A stretch of DNA of 64,000 nt from Sphingobacterium thalpophilum (GCA_945878525.1 CAMCTU010000001.1:1-64000), one strand, 5' to 3'; positions 53,101-61,975 are shown, counted from the first letter of the stretch. Translations and numbers: made by a program. The notes: generated by a model not told the origin, from the sequence alone.

Positions 53101-53971
53101 GCTTATTTTTATTGCCACTGAGAACTGGAATGTACATACACTAGACATCAATGGAAAAGAATTGTGGAACTATAAATTTCCGGACGATCAGCCGCATCGT
53201 GAATATAAGGGCAATTTGATAGGAATAACAAATGTCAGGATTGCACACAAAAATGGCAAAGACCAACAACCTGTAATCATGGTTGGTACTCAGTACAGGT
53301 ATATTTATGAACTGGATCTGGATGGAAAATTTAAAAACGAAACGGTCTTATATTACTATGGTATCGAGGATATGGAATATGCTGATCTGGATGCTGATGG
53401 CATGGAGGAGGGGATTTTTGCACTTGAATATTACTATTATACACTGGTAAAGGATAATGAACTGATCACAGGGAAAACCGGTGGACCGGGATGGAAAATT
53501 GCCGATGTATTGAATAAAGGTTCTCAAACTTTTAAGCCAACAGTGCTATTAGGGACAAAGCAAAGTGAGATCAGAATGATTGGTTTTGATAAAAAAATTA
53601 AGGAATACTGGAACAGTAATGTAGGTGGGGAGGTAAATGATATCCGCCACGGCGATTTTAATAATGATGGAAAGCTTGAAATTCTTGTCGGGACTGAAGG
53701 TTTCCAGTTTTATGTGCTGGATGATAAAGGAAATACAATTTTTAGAAAAACATTGTATGACAGGGTTTTGAAAGTTGAGGGATACCAAATCCAGAATAAG
53801 TCAAAATATCTTGCTGCAACGGCAGGGGGGCATTTGTTTAATTTTTCGAATTTGGGAAGTACAGAAGAATCAATTCAGTTTCCAGATGAAATTTCAAATA
53901 TTTTCACTGAAAAAGGCTCGGCAAAATCTCTAATAGTCTTAGTGAACGGGGATGTATACCGATTAATGTAA
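50123..53971 (+). CDS. 1282-aa exported heparinase II/III-like protein with C-terminal FG-GAP/beta-propeller
   Basis: FSAGKHGHQDGNAILNYSSKGRLFLNDRDY (heparinase-like) followed by DLNGDNIEDILLGG / DFNNDGKLEILVGTEG repeats. Confidence 0.75.
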   Translation: MFKLRMLNYFIRGIILFIFCYFNTELFGKESQSIHLSDSSNLKSIAPRNLQRSTSLNDVKIIVPEEQAWKDLADDMQGFIKQKTGKTPEIGHPDPLKFVNGWSGNIILLGNLGNNKQMARLYGLRLSYADAIYPGKAGYQLLTLINPFGLGGNTILVSSSDIEGAKRGLDRLKVILQSGNNAQIPWLFESELPEETISYFRPNIKSVNEILSKMKPVVNNELTVDALLNVLAGIKLYGEYFQLTANPKYGEVYADLLKGFAQFVNQHPSEAIYQLNERKNMWIQGEKIFQNWTVLEASQFFSDSDRTQILSALYLVCKANYMDNYLVKAPESGPRWNHEIFPALSLVGSCQYFQKYYSLPEIVQWINRGERIFSGNTSFISLDEGSDYLAHLPVANIDYAMLSGDLKFINLSLRPSADLHSMMVDNLGTLSGGGDTYPFGMSSAYSWGHSQLLNAASWYYNEPVYNFLLERTRTGPFTGQKMPDLIYPIHRYIVTLNNPGQPDGTLYAKVQAQEIEKGVYDDLINQMDNNVPEFQKDPDDEDQKSKKQDRINIDQNDSFHKLTFRSGFGLNDNYLILDGFSAGKHGHQDGNAILNYSSKGRLFLNDRDYIQNTPEYHSGLVIVKDGKQGKKPPLAKLDWVADIEGTAISSSIVPAYNGADWKRTIISPEGKFFIIFDDLKFNEAGSFLLKNHWQSLGNPKIEKNRFLVEQKGISMQLQSLSPADLRLKDIYGHFIKYWKTVYSYPYADHETVLTEVINEKEYIKGDQVGFINVLSSHSSDAEFVRSANIGKNTIEINSGNQKWIAVKDELNSTVFSSNGKFHLIGDKELIAASVTKIRIGNLDINFKEAVFFKWDRKSGEWKAFDLLKDKIKYKQSGETLRQSAIDSGKIDWKADLKNQILKQIIPVPDKRQLMSQNQIKSLPVNSSDRVYSMKERISSSFSSDLNGDNIEDILLGGINGTVNAIDSKGNKLWAFSANGRVNEVSLQYAGNKALIFIATENWNVHTLDINGKELWNYKFPDDQPHREYKGNLIGITNVRIAHKNGKDQQPVIMVGTQYRYIYELDLDGKFKNETVLYYYGIEDMEYADLDADGMEEGIFALEYYYYTLVKDNELITGKTGGPGWKIADVLNKGSQTFKPTVLLGTKQSEIRMIGFDKKIKEYWNSNVGGEVNDIRHGDFNNDGKLEILVGTEGFQFYVLDDKGNTIFRKTLYDRVLKVEGYQIQNKSKYLAATAGGHLFNFSNLGSTEESIQFPDEISNIFTEKGSAKSLIVLVNGDVYRLM

Positions 53972-53998
53972 TTTTAGATTTAAATTACCTGTTTAATC

Positions 53999-54817
53999 TT
54001 ATTTCCCAATCTGGTTGAAATAATCCAATGCTTTACTCACACTGCCCTGTTCTATAAGCAATTGTTTAGCTTCGGTGTATACTGTGATTCCAGTATTTTT
54101 CATAAGCATTTTCACTGCTCTGTCAACAATTTTATCATTGATCAGCTTTACATTAACCATCTGATTATCAAGTACTCTGCCAAGTTTGATCATGGTAGTC
54201 GTGCTGATCATATCAAAGATCATTTTTTGTGCAGTCCCACATTTCATTCGGGTACTTCCGGTAACAAATTCGGGTCCCGTGATCACTTCAACGGGAATAT
54301 CAGCCTGTTGCGCAATTGGAGATCCAGGATTACTTACAATGCAGGCGGTGGTGATTCCCTGTTTTTTGCATTCTTTTAATGCTGACAAAACAAATGGGGT
54401 AGTACCACTGGCCGAAATACCAATCACAATATCTTTTGTTGATACTTTTTCGTTTTGCAGCATCTGCCAAGCAGCATTAACATCATCTTCCTTTTCTTCC
54501 AAAGCTTCAATCAGATGCTCCTTTCCTCCGGCAAGAATTACATTGAAAAGCCCGGTAGAAACCCCAAAAGTTGTTGGCAATTCAATTATGTCAAGAACGG
54601 ACAATCGTCCTCCACTACCTGCTCCAACATAAAATAATCTTCCACCTTGTTCAATCTTAGATACAATTGTACTAATCAAGATATTCAGTTCGGGCAAAGC
54701 CCTTTCAATGGCCAGTGCAACTATTTTATCTTCTTTATTCAGATTTGATGTAAGTTCTTCCACAGACATTTTCTCCAAATGCCTGTACTTTGATGATTCT
54801 TCAGTAATTCTTGTCAT
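53999..54817 (-). CDS. murQ: N-acetylmuramic acid 6-phosphate etherase-like (SIS domain)
   Basis: VGAGSGGRLSVLDIIELPTTFG, GISASGTTPFV, GPEFVTGSTRMKCGTAQK. Confidence 0.88.
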   Translation of the reverse strand: MTRITEESSKYRHLEKMSVEELTSNLNKEDKIVALAIERALPELNILISTIVSKIEQGGRLFYVGAGSGGRLSVLDIIELPTTFGVSTGLFNVILAGGKEHLIEALEEKEDDVNAAWQMLQNEKVSTKDIVIGISASGTTPFVLSALKECKKQGITTACIVSNPGSPIAQQADIPVEVITGPEFVTGSTRMKCGTAQKMIFDMISTTTMIKLGRVLDNQMVNVKLINDKIVDRAVKMLMKNTGITVYTEAKQLLIEQGSVSKALDYFNQIGK

Positions 54818-55027
54818 ATTTATTTTAAGGATGTTTCAATATCCCTTTTTTGTATTTGATTATCGTTTATAATTCAATAATACGAATATTTCAGTCAACA
54901 TCATTTAGCATTTAAATTGCTTTATTCATTATACAATTCTTTCTCAAACCTTAAATTTAGTGATTTTATATAGTGCTGATGGGATACTATTCAATGAAAT
55001 TTAATTAATGCAAAAAGAAGGTTTACC

Positions 55028-55041
55028 CGTGTAAGTACCCG
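55028..55041. promoter_or_regulatory. Putative LacI-family operator site 6 (within direct repeat ACCCGTGTAA-gt-ACCCGTGTAA)
   Basis: CGTGTAAGTACCCG, 12/14; between divergent murQ and amidohydrolase genes. Confidence 0.75.
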
Positions 55042-55092
55042 TGTAAAAGTCTTAACTTGGATTTTTGAATTGAATTCCCGTAAAAATTATTT

Positions 55093-56046
55093 ATGTCAGA
55101 ATATATTAACCGCAGAAAATTTGTTAGCAGAACTGCACTATCTGCCGCCGGACTCCTGGTATCTGAACATGTTATGGGCATATCCCGGTCTGGTAGCTCA
55201 GAGGGCGCCACGAGTTTTGAAACTCCGGGCTCAACTTACAATCTGATGAAGGATGTGATGAAATACCGAAAACTAGACTCACACGTGCATGCACACCTAT
55301 TTGATGGGGGACCAGAAGGAAATGTTTCCTTTGCCGACCGTTTGGGGATAGATAAGATGTATATTTCTTTACCGGCATACAGTAGTGAAGGAACGCCCAA
55401 AGAATTCAGGTCCTACAATGATTTAATGCTTAAATGCATGAAGCAATATCCGGACCGCTTGATCGGACAGTTTACTCTGAACGCGATTTTTCAAAAAGAT
55501 TCATTGGAAGAAATAAAACGCTGTGTAGATCTGGGTATGGTAGGATTAAAAGTATATACCCAGTTAAAAATCAACGATCCATTGTTCTACCCGATCATAG
55601 AAAAGATGATTGATTTAAAGATGATCATTCATATGCATGCTTATGCCCAACTTGGCCTGGGTGGCTATAGGATGAAGTATAATATTGGGATCAGACCACA
55701 AACATCAATACCTGAAGATTTTGTAGAAATCGCTCAGAAGTACCCAGAAGCTATGTTCCAGTATGCACATATTGGAGGAGGGGGTGACTGGGAATATGCC
55801 TGTAAAATGTTTGCTAAATACCCCAATATTTATGTGGATACCTCAGGGAGTAATAATGCCGAGAACATGATCGATTTTGCGGTGAAATGCCTGGGAGAAG
55901 ATCGCCTTTTCTTTGGATCAGATAATTGCTATTACCAGAGCGTTGGAAAGATACTGGCTTCAAATCTCAGTGAAAATCAGAAGAAAAAGGTCTTTTTTGA
56001 TAATTACAATACTATTTTAAAAAAATCAGGAAGAAATGTTGATTGA
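55093..56046 (+). CDS. Amidohydrolase (PF04909-like) with Tat-like leader
   Basis: INRRKFVSRTALSAAG; SHVHAH, IHMHAY, QYAHIGG, FFGSDN metal ligands. Confidence 0.88.
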   Translation: MSEYINRRKFVSRTALSAAGLLVSEHVMGISRSGSSEGATSFETPGSTYNLMKDVMKYRKLDSHVHAHLFDGGPEGNVSFADRLGIDKMYISLPAYSSEGTPKEFRSYNDLMLKCMKQYPDRLIGQFTLNAIFQKDSLEEIKRCVDLGMVGLKVYTQLKINDPLFYPIIEKMIDLKMIIHMHAYAQLGLGGYRMKYNIGIRPQTSIPEDFVEIAQKYPEAMFQYAHIGGGGDWEYACKMFAKYPNIYVDTSGSNNAENMIDFAVKCLGEDRLFFGSDNCYYQSVGKILASNLSENQKKKVFFDNYNTILKKSGRNVD

Positions 56047-56842
56047 TATTAATGCATATGTCGGTCACTGGCCATTTATGCAGCTTAAGTATAATACCTG
56101 TGATGCCCTTCTTGAACGAATGAGCAAATTTGGAGTGGATATTTCGGTAATCAGTAACCTGAATGGAATTTTTTATAAAAATACACAGTCGGCAAACGAA
56201 GAATTGTTCGAAGAGATCAAATCAAAAGCAAAATTTCGTGATCGCTTTATTCCATTTGCAGTCATCAACCCAATTTATGCCGGCTGGCGTGATGATCTGG
56301 ATGTATGTATTAACAAATATGGGTTTAAAGGAGTTAGAATCTATCCAAAATACCATGATTTCGAAATTCTGGACACGGCATGTATTGAACTGGTAAAGCG
56401 GGTTCGCGATTATGCATTACCAGTTGCTTTTAATTTCAGGATGGTCGATAGCCGGCAACGTTCTTGGATCGACACTTCTTATGTTAAGGATAATGTAATC
56501 AGGGAATGGAATCTCAAGAATATTCTGCCAATAATAAAAGCTGTTCCAGATGCGAAATACATGGTTCTGAACTTTGCCAATGCAGCAACACTTAATGCTG
56601 AGGAGTTGGCACTGATTAAGAACACAGATTTGTTATTTGATACTTCTGGCAGGACGATAACAAATATGTCTGATTTTTTGAAAAACTATGGATATGATAA
56701 GTTTGCATTTGGTACCCATTCCCCAATTCTGGATTATCTTACCGGATTATTGCGAATAGAATCATTAAGTCCTGGAGAAGCTGATGAACTAATGAAAGAA
56801 ATGCTAAGATCTGGAAATGCTAAAAAATTATTATCTATTTAA
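56036..56842 (+). CDS. Amidohydrolase-fold paralogue lacking metal ligands (putative pseudoenzyme)
   Basis: Overall amidohydrolase-2 pattern (GVDISVISNLNG, FIPFAVINP) but DINAY for HxH and FGTHSP for FGSDxP; 11-nt overlap with previous gene. Confidence 0.78.
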   Translation: MLIDINAYVGHWPFMQLKYNTCDALLERMSKFGVDISVISNLNGIFYKNTQSANEELFEEIKSKAKFRDRFIPFAVINPIYAGWRDDLDVCINKYGFKGVRIYPKYHDFEILDTACIELVKRVRDYALPVAFNFRMVDSRQRSWIDTSYVKDNVIREWNLKNILPIIKAVPDAKYMVLNFANAATLNAEELALIKNTDLLFDTSGRTITNMSDFLKNYGYDKFAFGTHSPILDYLTGLLRIESLSPGEADELMKEMLRSGNAKKLLSI

Positions 56843-56915
56843 TTGTTAATCAATTATTTATATTACTTAAATAGATTAGTTATTTTATAATTTCCTCTTT
56901 TAAAATTAAAGTATT

Positions 56916-57920
56916 ATGAGACTTTTTTATTTATTGATGTTCTTTTCCTCTGTTCATATAAGTTCATTTGGGCAGGTACAGGAAAGGATTGCAGACTGGG
57001 TTCTTGAAACTCCAAATGCCACATGGCAGGCCAGGGATTCACAGGGTGAGCTGGTTTACAAAAACAAACTATGGATATTTGGAGGCTGGTTCAATTCACA
57101 TGAAGCACCACCGCGAGACGTATGGAGCTCCTCTGATGGTAAAATCTGGAAAAATCATACGAATTCTGCACCATGGATACATAGCGACCTGTCGATGTCA
57201 ATTACATTCAAAAATAAAATGTTTATGATGGGAGGCTGGTACAATGGACGTCTTAAGGGCCATTCAGCAAGTAATAAGGTATGGACCTCCAAAAATGGGA
57301 TTAACTGGAAGCTTGAAACCAATCAGGCAGCCTGGTCACCGAGAATAGCCGCTGCTATAGTAGAATTTAAGGGAAAAATTTGGTTGCTTGGTGGTACTGA
57401 GAACTACTATTTTGGAGATCAAACCAGTCTTAAGAATGATATCTGGTACACTTCAAATGGTCGGGACTGGAATTTAGCTACTGCTGATGCAGGCTGGTCG
57501 CCCAGGGCATATCATCAGGCTGCTGTTTTGAACGGAAAAATTTATGTCTTTGGGGGCGGGAATTACGTTCCAGACTATCATGCTAAAAATGATGTTTGGA
57601 GCTCTGATGATGGTATTCACTGGACCAAACTGACCAGTGCTGCACCCTGGCATGAGCGATTATGGTTTTCGTCGGTTGTCTATCGCGAGCGGATATGGGT
57701 CATAGCAGGATGGTCAAATAATCCATATAAAAATCATTCAGATGTTTGGAGTAGCAAAGATGGAATTACCTGGGAAGAGTTTAAATCAGAAAAAGTATGG
57801 AAAGGCCGTCATGAACAATCAGCCTTTATATTTCAGGATAAAATATGGATAGCAGGAGGTATGACTCCACCATTGGTTAATGATGTTTGGTCATTGAAAC
57901 TTCCGCAGGACTGGAGGTAA
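56916..57920 (+). CDS. Exported Kelch-like beta-propeller protein
   Basis: About six repeats of (D)VWSSxDGxxWxxxTxxAxWxxRxxxxxxxFxxKxWxxGG. Confidence 0.88.
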   Translation: MRLFYLLMFFSSVHISSFGQVQERIADWVLETPNATWQARDSQGELVYKNKLWIFGGWFNSHEAPPRDVWSSSDGKIWKNHTNSAPWIHSDLSMSITFKNKMFMMGGWYNGRLKGHSASNKVWTSKNGINWKLETNQAAWSPRIAAAIVEFKGKIWLLGGTENYYFGDQTSLKNDIWYTSNGRDWNLATADAGWSPRAYHQAAVLNGKIYVFGGGNYVPDYHAKNDVWSSDDGIHWTKLTSAAPWHERLWFSSVVYRERIWVIAGWSNNPYKNHSDVWSSKDGITWEEFKSEKVWKGRHEQSAFIFQDKIWIAGGMTPPLVNDVWSLKLPQDWR

Positions 57921-57985
57921 AAGCGCATTAAGCTAAATGTAGAAAGCTCAAAGCCAATATCGAAACATAGAGTACGATGATAATC

Positions 57986-58080
57986 TGATTTTCAATGCAC
58001 CAATATATTACTGGCAACAGGAAATACTCTGACTCAGCAATGGATATGTGATTTTCAATGAACCATTATATTGCTGACAG
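57986..58080. repeat. Imperfect ~32-bp direct repeat, copies 63 bp apart
   Basis: tgattttcaatgcaccaatatattactggcaacag and tgattttcaatgaaccattatattgctgacag. Confidence 0.75.
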
Positions 58081-58102
58081 CAGATAACTGGCAACTAAAT
58101 AA

Positions 58103-59020
58103 TTAAGCTTTTCTGGAAAATCCGCTTGTTATTTCATTTGAAGTCACTGTGTACTGACCATACATTTCAAAAAAGAGCAGAGCTCCATTAGTTTGCAGTA
58201 AACCTGCCTGAGTCTCTCTCGATTCCATACCTGTTGTACAATCGCGAATTACACTTACCTGATATCCCCGATAATTCATTTGTAATACACCGTAATCTCT
58301 GGTGATCATACAAGCATTTGTATTAAATCCAGCAAAGAACAGGAAAAGTATACCTTTTTGTTTACAATACTGGTGCAATTCCTCTCCGTATGCAACAACT
58401 GCTTCATTTTTCAGGGGTAAAACCTTAGGGTGAAAAGTCAGTGGTGCAAGTGCATTACGTTCAGCCTCTTTTGGTGTAAAAGGTCGTCTATAAGCATTAT
58501 ATGGACCACTTAAATTACGAAATTCTTTAGGTGGCCAGCTATCAGGAACTGGTTTTAGTTCGGTCTCTGTCATCAGTTTAACCCAGTTTGGATGTGTTTT
58601 TGCGACTGGGGGTGATGGACAGTGGATTACTTCCATTCCGTATTCTCTACAACTTTTTAATAAAGGAACATATTTTTCATTAATAATCTTTTCTGCCCTT
58701 TCTTCGGGTTCCTTCAGATAATGACGCTGCCATACATCAAGTAAAACAAGCGCACATTGAGAAACCGGAATATTCCAGTCGAGGCTTGCCTGTTTGGTAT
58801 TAAGTTCAAGCCATTCTTCACCTTGATCCACAATCCAGTTATGAAATCTGGGTTTTATATGAAGCTTTTCATTACTGATTGAATGTTCGAGTGAATTCAG
58901 ACTATCTTCTGTAATTGCAGGAATCGTCATTCCAATTCCTAATGCGGTCCCGAGTCCTCCCAATGAGCTTTTTTTAATAAAATCGCGTCTTGATGTATCT
59001 TTTGCAGCCATAATTATCAA
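58103..59020 (-). CDS. Isochorismatase-like cysteine hydrolase with Tat leader
   Basis: TSRRDFIKKSSLGG; ALVLLDVWQRHYL; FFAGFNTNACMITRDYG. Confidence 0.86.
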   Translation of the reverse strand: MIIMAAKDTSRRDFIKKSSLGGLGTALGIGMTIPAITEDSLNSLEHSISNEKLHIKPRFHNWIVDQGEEWLELNTKQASLDWNIPVSQCALVLLDVWQRHYLKEPEERAEKIINEKYVPLLKSCREYGMEVIHCPSPPVAKTHPNWVKLMTETELKPVPDSWPPKEFRNLSGPYNAYRRPFTPKEAERNALAPLTFHPKVLPLKNEAVVAYGEELHQYCKQKGILFLFFAGFNTNACMITRDYGVLQMNYRGYQVSVIRDCTTGMESRETQAGLLQTNGALLFFEMYGQYTVTSNEITSGFSRKA

Positions 59021-59068
59021 CGATAAAATTGAATTTAATAAATTTCTGGATTAATAGTTATTCCTGCC

Positions 59069-60631
59069 TTATTTAGAAGCTGATGAAATCGCTTTCATTT
59101 TGCGTTCCCACCTTAATAATTCTGCTGTAAATGCAAGATTTTCTTTAGCCCTGTTCAAATAGGTCTTACGGATTTCATAATACACTTCCGGATTATAAGC
59201 CGCCAATTCCAGCCATCCATGAAGAATAGGGAAGTATGCCCCATGGTCGCCACCTTTTCCATCAACAGCCCTTCGAATCCCGCTTCTGTCTGGAAGAATC
59301 ACATTCCTTAACAAGGTATTTGAAAATCTGAGGGCATCCTCTTTAGTAAATACTATTCCGGCGCGGTTGGCAGCAGTTACCATCGCGATATCAAGCACTC
59401 CATGTGAGCTGTCTTCAACATTTGGAGAGCCTTTGTAAATCATAACATTTGAAGAAAGCATATCCTCAGGTTTCCATCCTATGGTAGTCATAGGTTCATA
59501 CCAATAGGTCCATACATATAGATTTGACTCCTGATTATACTGCAAACGATTTTTTAACAGTCTTGCCATCTTTTCAGAGCGTTCCAGATATTCCTTTTTG
59601 CCGGTTAAACGATATAATGCAAGTTGAGAACTTGTATGCATACCTAGAAAATTGATAGGTTGGCCTACATTGTCAGCTGGAAATGATTCACCTCGTTCGC
59701 AGGTTAAATAATAACCCTCACCCTGATTTGGTCCATTTCGCCATAAGCGGGCTGATGCATCAAGATAAGATTCTTCAGCCGCTTTTATAAAGCGTTCAGC
59801 AGCTGGCCTTAGCTCTGTTAATTCACTTTTTTGTTTTACGATTTCGGCCAATCTGAGAAGTGGGTGATAGATGATACCCAGATAACCTGAATAAGCAAGT
59901 GTAATAGGCTCTAAGCTTATACTTTGTGCAATAGGTATAGTAGATCCTGTGACTTTAACTCTGATCAGATTTGATTTAGTATCAGCATAATCTCCCGAAC
60001 GGGTCGAATAAGGCGATAATGGATCATTAACTATTTTTTCAATGAATCTTTCATCATTAGGATTTAGACTCAGATTAAAAAAAGTCTCATTTCTTTTCCA
60101 AAAACTGTTGGTTATCTTAAGATTACAAAGACCAGTTTTTGAATCCGGGATCAGTTCAACAATGGTCAGGTTATTGTTTGCATAAGTTGTGGAGCGAATA
60201 TCTACTGCAATCTTGCCACTTGCATTTAGCAATTTACCTTTTGCAACAACATATTTTAATCCCATGCTCCATGCTGGTCTGATTTTTCCAGAACCATCGC
60301 TTACACCCAGTATATCATCACGATGGGTCAGCATACGATCACCCCGTCGTGCAACCTCCTTCAGATAAGTCGGATCATCTGTAGCTTCATACATATCTAC
60401 AAGTGTTTCAAGTGTAGCAGCTTCGCCCCATGCCAAAGCACTGCCATCCGGTCTGGCATCCCATGGATCTGATTCAGGAAGCTTAGAGATTAGCAAATCT
60501 ACTCTGGCTCGTGATATTTCTATCGAATCTACCCAAAAATCTGGGTGTATTTTTATTTCTGAATTTATCTCATATCCTGAAGCTCGAAATGATATAGTTA
60601 TCAACAGAGAAATAAGGAATATGTTTTTCAT
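59069..60631 (-). CDS. Exported six-hairpin/(alpha/alpha)6-like protein, possible carbohydrate-active enzyme
   Basis: Signal peptide; WGEAATLETLVDMYEATDDPTYLKEVARRGDRML helical-hairpin pattern; LYRLTGKKEYLERSEKMARLL. Confidence 0.6.
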   Translation of the reverse strand: MKNIFLISLLITISFRASGYEINSEIKIHPDFWVDSIEISRARVDLLISKLPESDPWDARPDGSALAWGEAATLETLVDMYEATDDPTYLKEVARRGDRMLTHRDDILGVSDGSGKIRPAWSMGLKYVVAKGKLLNASGKIAVDIRSTTYANNNLTIVELIPDSKTGLCNLKITNSFWKRNETFFNLSLNPNDERFIEKIVNDPLSPYSTRSGDYADTKSNLIRVKVTGSTIPIAQSISLEPITLAYSGYLGIIYHPLLRLAEIVKQKSELTELRPAAERFIKAAEESYLDASARLWRNGPNQGEGYYLTCERGESFPADNVGQPINFLGMHTSSQLALYRLTGKKEYLERSEKMARLLKNRLQYNQESNLYVWTYWYEPMTTIGWKPEDMLSSNVMIYKGSPNVEDSSHGVLDIAMVTAANRAGIVFTKEDALRFSNTLLRNVILPDRSGIRRAVDGKGGDHGAYFPILHGWLELAAYNPEVYYEIRKTYLNRAKENLAFTAELLRWERKMKAISSASK

Positions 60632-60680
60632 ATCGGCTAAATTTTGTTTTTGATTGCTAATTTCTTAAATATCTGATAAA

Positions 60681-60694
60681 CGGGTACATTAACG
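60681..60694 (+). promoter_or_regulatory. Putative LacI-family operator site 7 (regulator's own upstream region)
   Basis: CGGGTACATTAACG, 10/14; between divergent 59069 gene and LacI-family gene. Confidence 0.65.
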
Positions 60695-60800
60695 AATGTA
60701 TTAAAAAAATGAAATGTTTACAATAATTTGATTTGAAAAGCCAGGGATAAAGATTACTATTGTGCAAATAGGTCTCCACAAAGTATTTTTGAAATTTGTC

Positions 60801-61862
60801 ATGAAAAAGCGAGTTAATGAACTTACGGGAGTAAAAGAAATTGCCAGAAGGGCTAATGTTTCAATTGCTACCGTTGACCGCGTGCTTCATAACAGAAAAG
60901 GGGTTTCCAAACAAACCAAGGAAAAGATTCTCGGTATAATTGAGGAATTAAATTACGAGCCTAACCTGCTTGCACAAAGGCTTGCCTCCAGAAAAATCCT
61001 TCGTTTAGCTACCCTGATACCTGGAATTTCAAAGGAAACCAGTTTCTGGGATGCCCCATTGAAAGGCATAGAGCAGGCTGATAAAGAAATCAAGCAGTTT
61101 GGAATTATTATTGATAAATATTTCTACGATCAGAATAAAATTGAATCTTTTGTTGATCAAACAAAGATTATTCTTGAAAGTAACCCTGATGGAATTTTAC
61201 TTGCACCTTCTTTTGTTGAAGAGTCCGTCAGGTTTACAGATAAATGTAGGGAATTGAATATTCCATATGTTCTGATTGATTCAGATCTGCCCAATGGCGA
61301 CAGCCTGAGTTATATCGGGCCAAATCTGTATCATAGCGGCTATCTTGCTGCGCATTTGGTAAGTTACCTTGCTACAAACAATGAGAAAATACTTATAGTA
61401 AATATTTCTAGGGAGATCGACAATCATCACCATATTTTGAAAAAAGAAGAGGGATTTAGGGCCTATTTTGACAAGCATAAAAAGCCAGATAGTATTTTGA
61501 AAATTGATATCAAAGATACTGATCCTAAATCAATTGAAAAGTATTTGAGCAATACCTTTGCTGAGCATAAGGATATCAGGATTGTTTTTGTAACTAATTC
61601 AAGAGTGTCCAAGGTCGCGCATTTTATTGATAACTTTAAAAAGGATGTAATTCTGATAGGGTATGATTTTCTGAAAGAGAATATTGAGTACATGGATAGA
61701 GGAGTTATCGACTTTTTAGTTTGTCAGAAGCCGAAACAGCAGGGTTACATGGGACTAATGTCACTTTATCAGCACCTCGCTTTCTCTTCTCCAATAGAGA
61801 AGATTTATTTTATGCCTATAGATATTCTGACCAAAGAGAACAGTGCATTCTATAGAAATTAG
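60801..61862 (+). CDS. LacI-family transcriptional regulator
   Basis: VKEIARRANVSIATVDRVLHNRKGVSKQTKEKILGIIEELNYEPNLLAQRLASRK HTH/hinge; periplasmic-binding-protein-like C-terminus. Confidence 0.96.
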   Translation: MKKRVNELTGVKEIARRANVSIATVDRVLHNRKGVSKQTKEKILGIIEELNYEPNLLAQRLASRKILRLATLIPGISKETSFWDAPLKGIEQADKEIKQFGIIIDKYFYDQNKIESFVDQTKIILESNPDGILLAPSFVEESVRFTDKCRELNIPYVLIDSDLPNGDSLSYIGPNLYHSGYLAAHLVSYLATNNEKILIVNISREIDNHHHILKKEEGFRAYFDKHKKPDSILKIDIKDTDPKSIEKYLSNTFAEHKDIRIVFVTNSRVSKVAHFIDNFKKDVILIGYDFLKENIEYMDRGVIDFLVCQKPKQQGYMGLMSLYQHLAFSSPIEKIYFMPIDILTKENSAFYRN

Positions 61863-61888
61863 ATTCCCTTCATCTCTGTAAGTTTTAA

Positions 61889-61916
61889 ACCTGCGGGAAT
61901 AAACTCCCTTGCAGGT
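61889..61916 (+). terminator. Hairpin after LacI-family gene
   Basis: ACCTGCGGGA...TCCCTTGCAGGT inverted repeat with 2-nt bulge; no strong T-tract. Confidence 0.5.
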
Positions 61917-61975
61917 ATATTCATTTAACAACTACCTTTTTTTAAGAAAAATTGATATAAAAAACAGATTAAACC

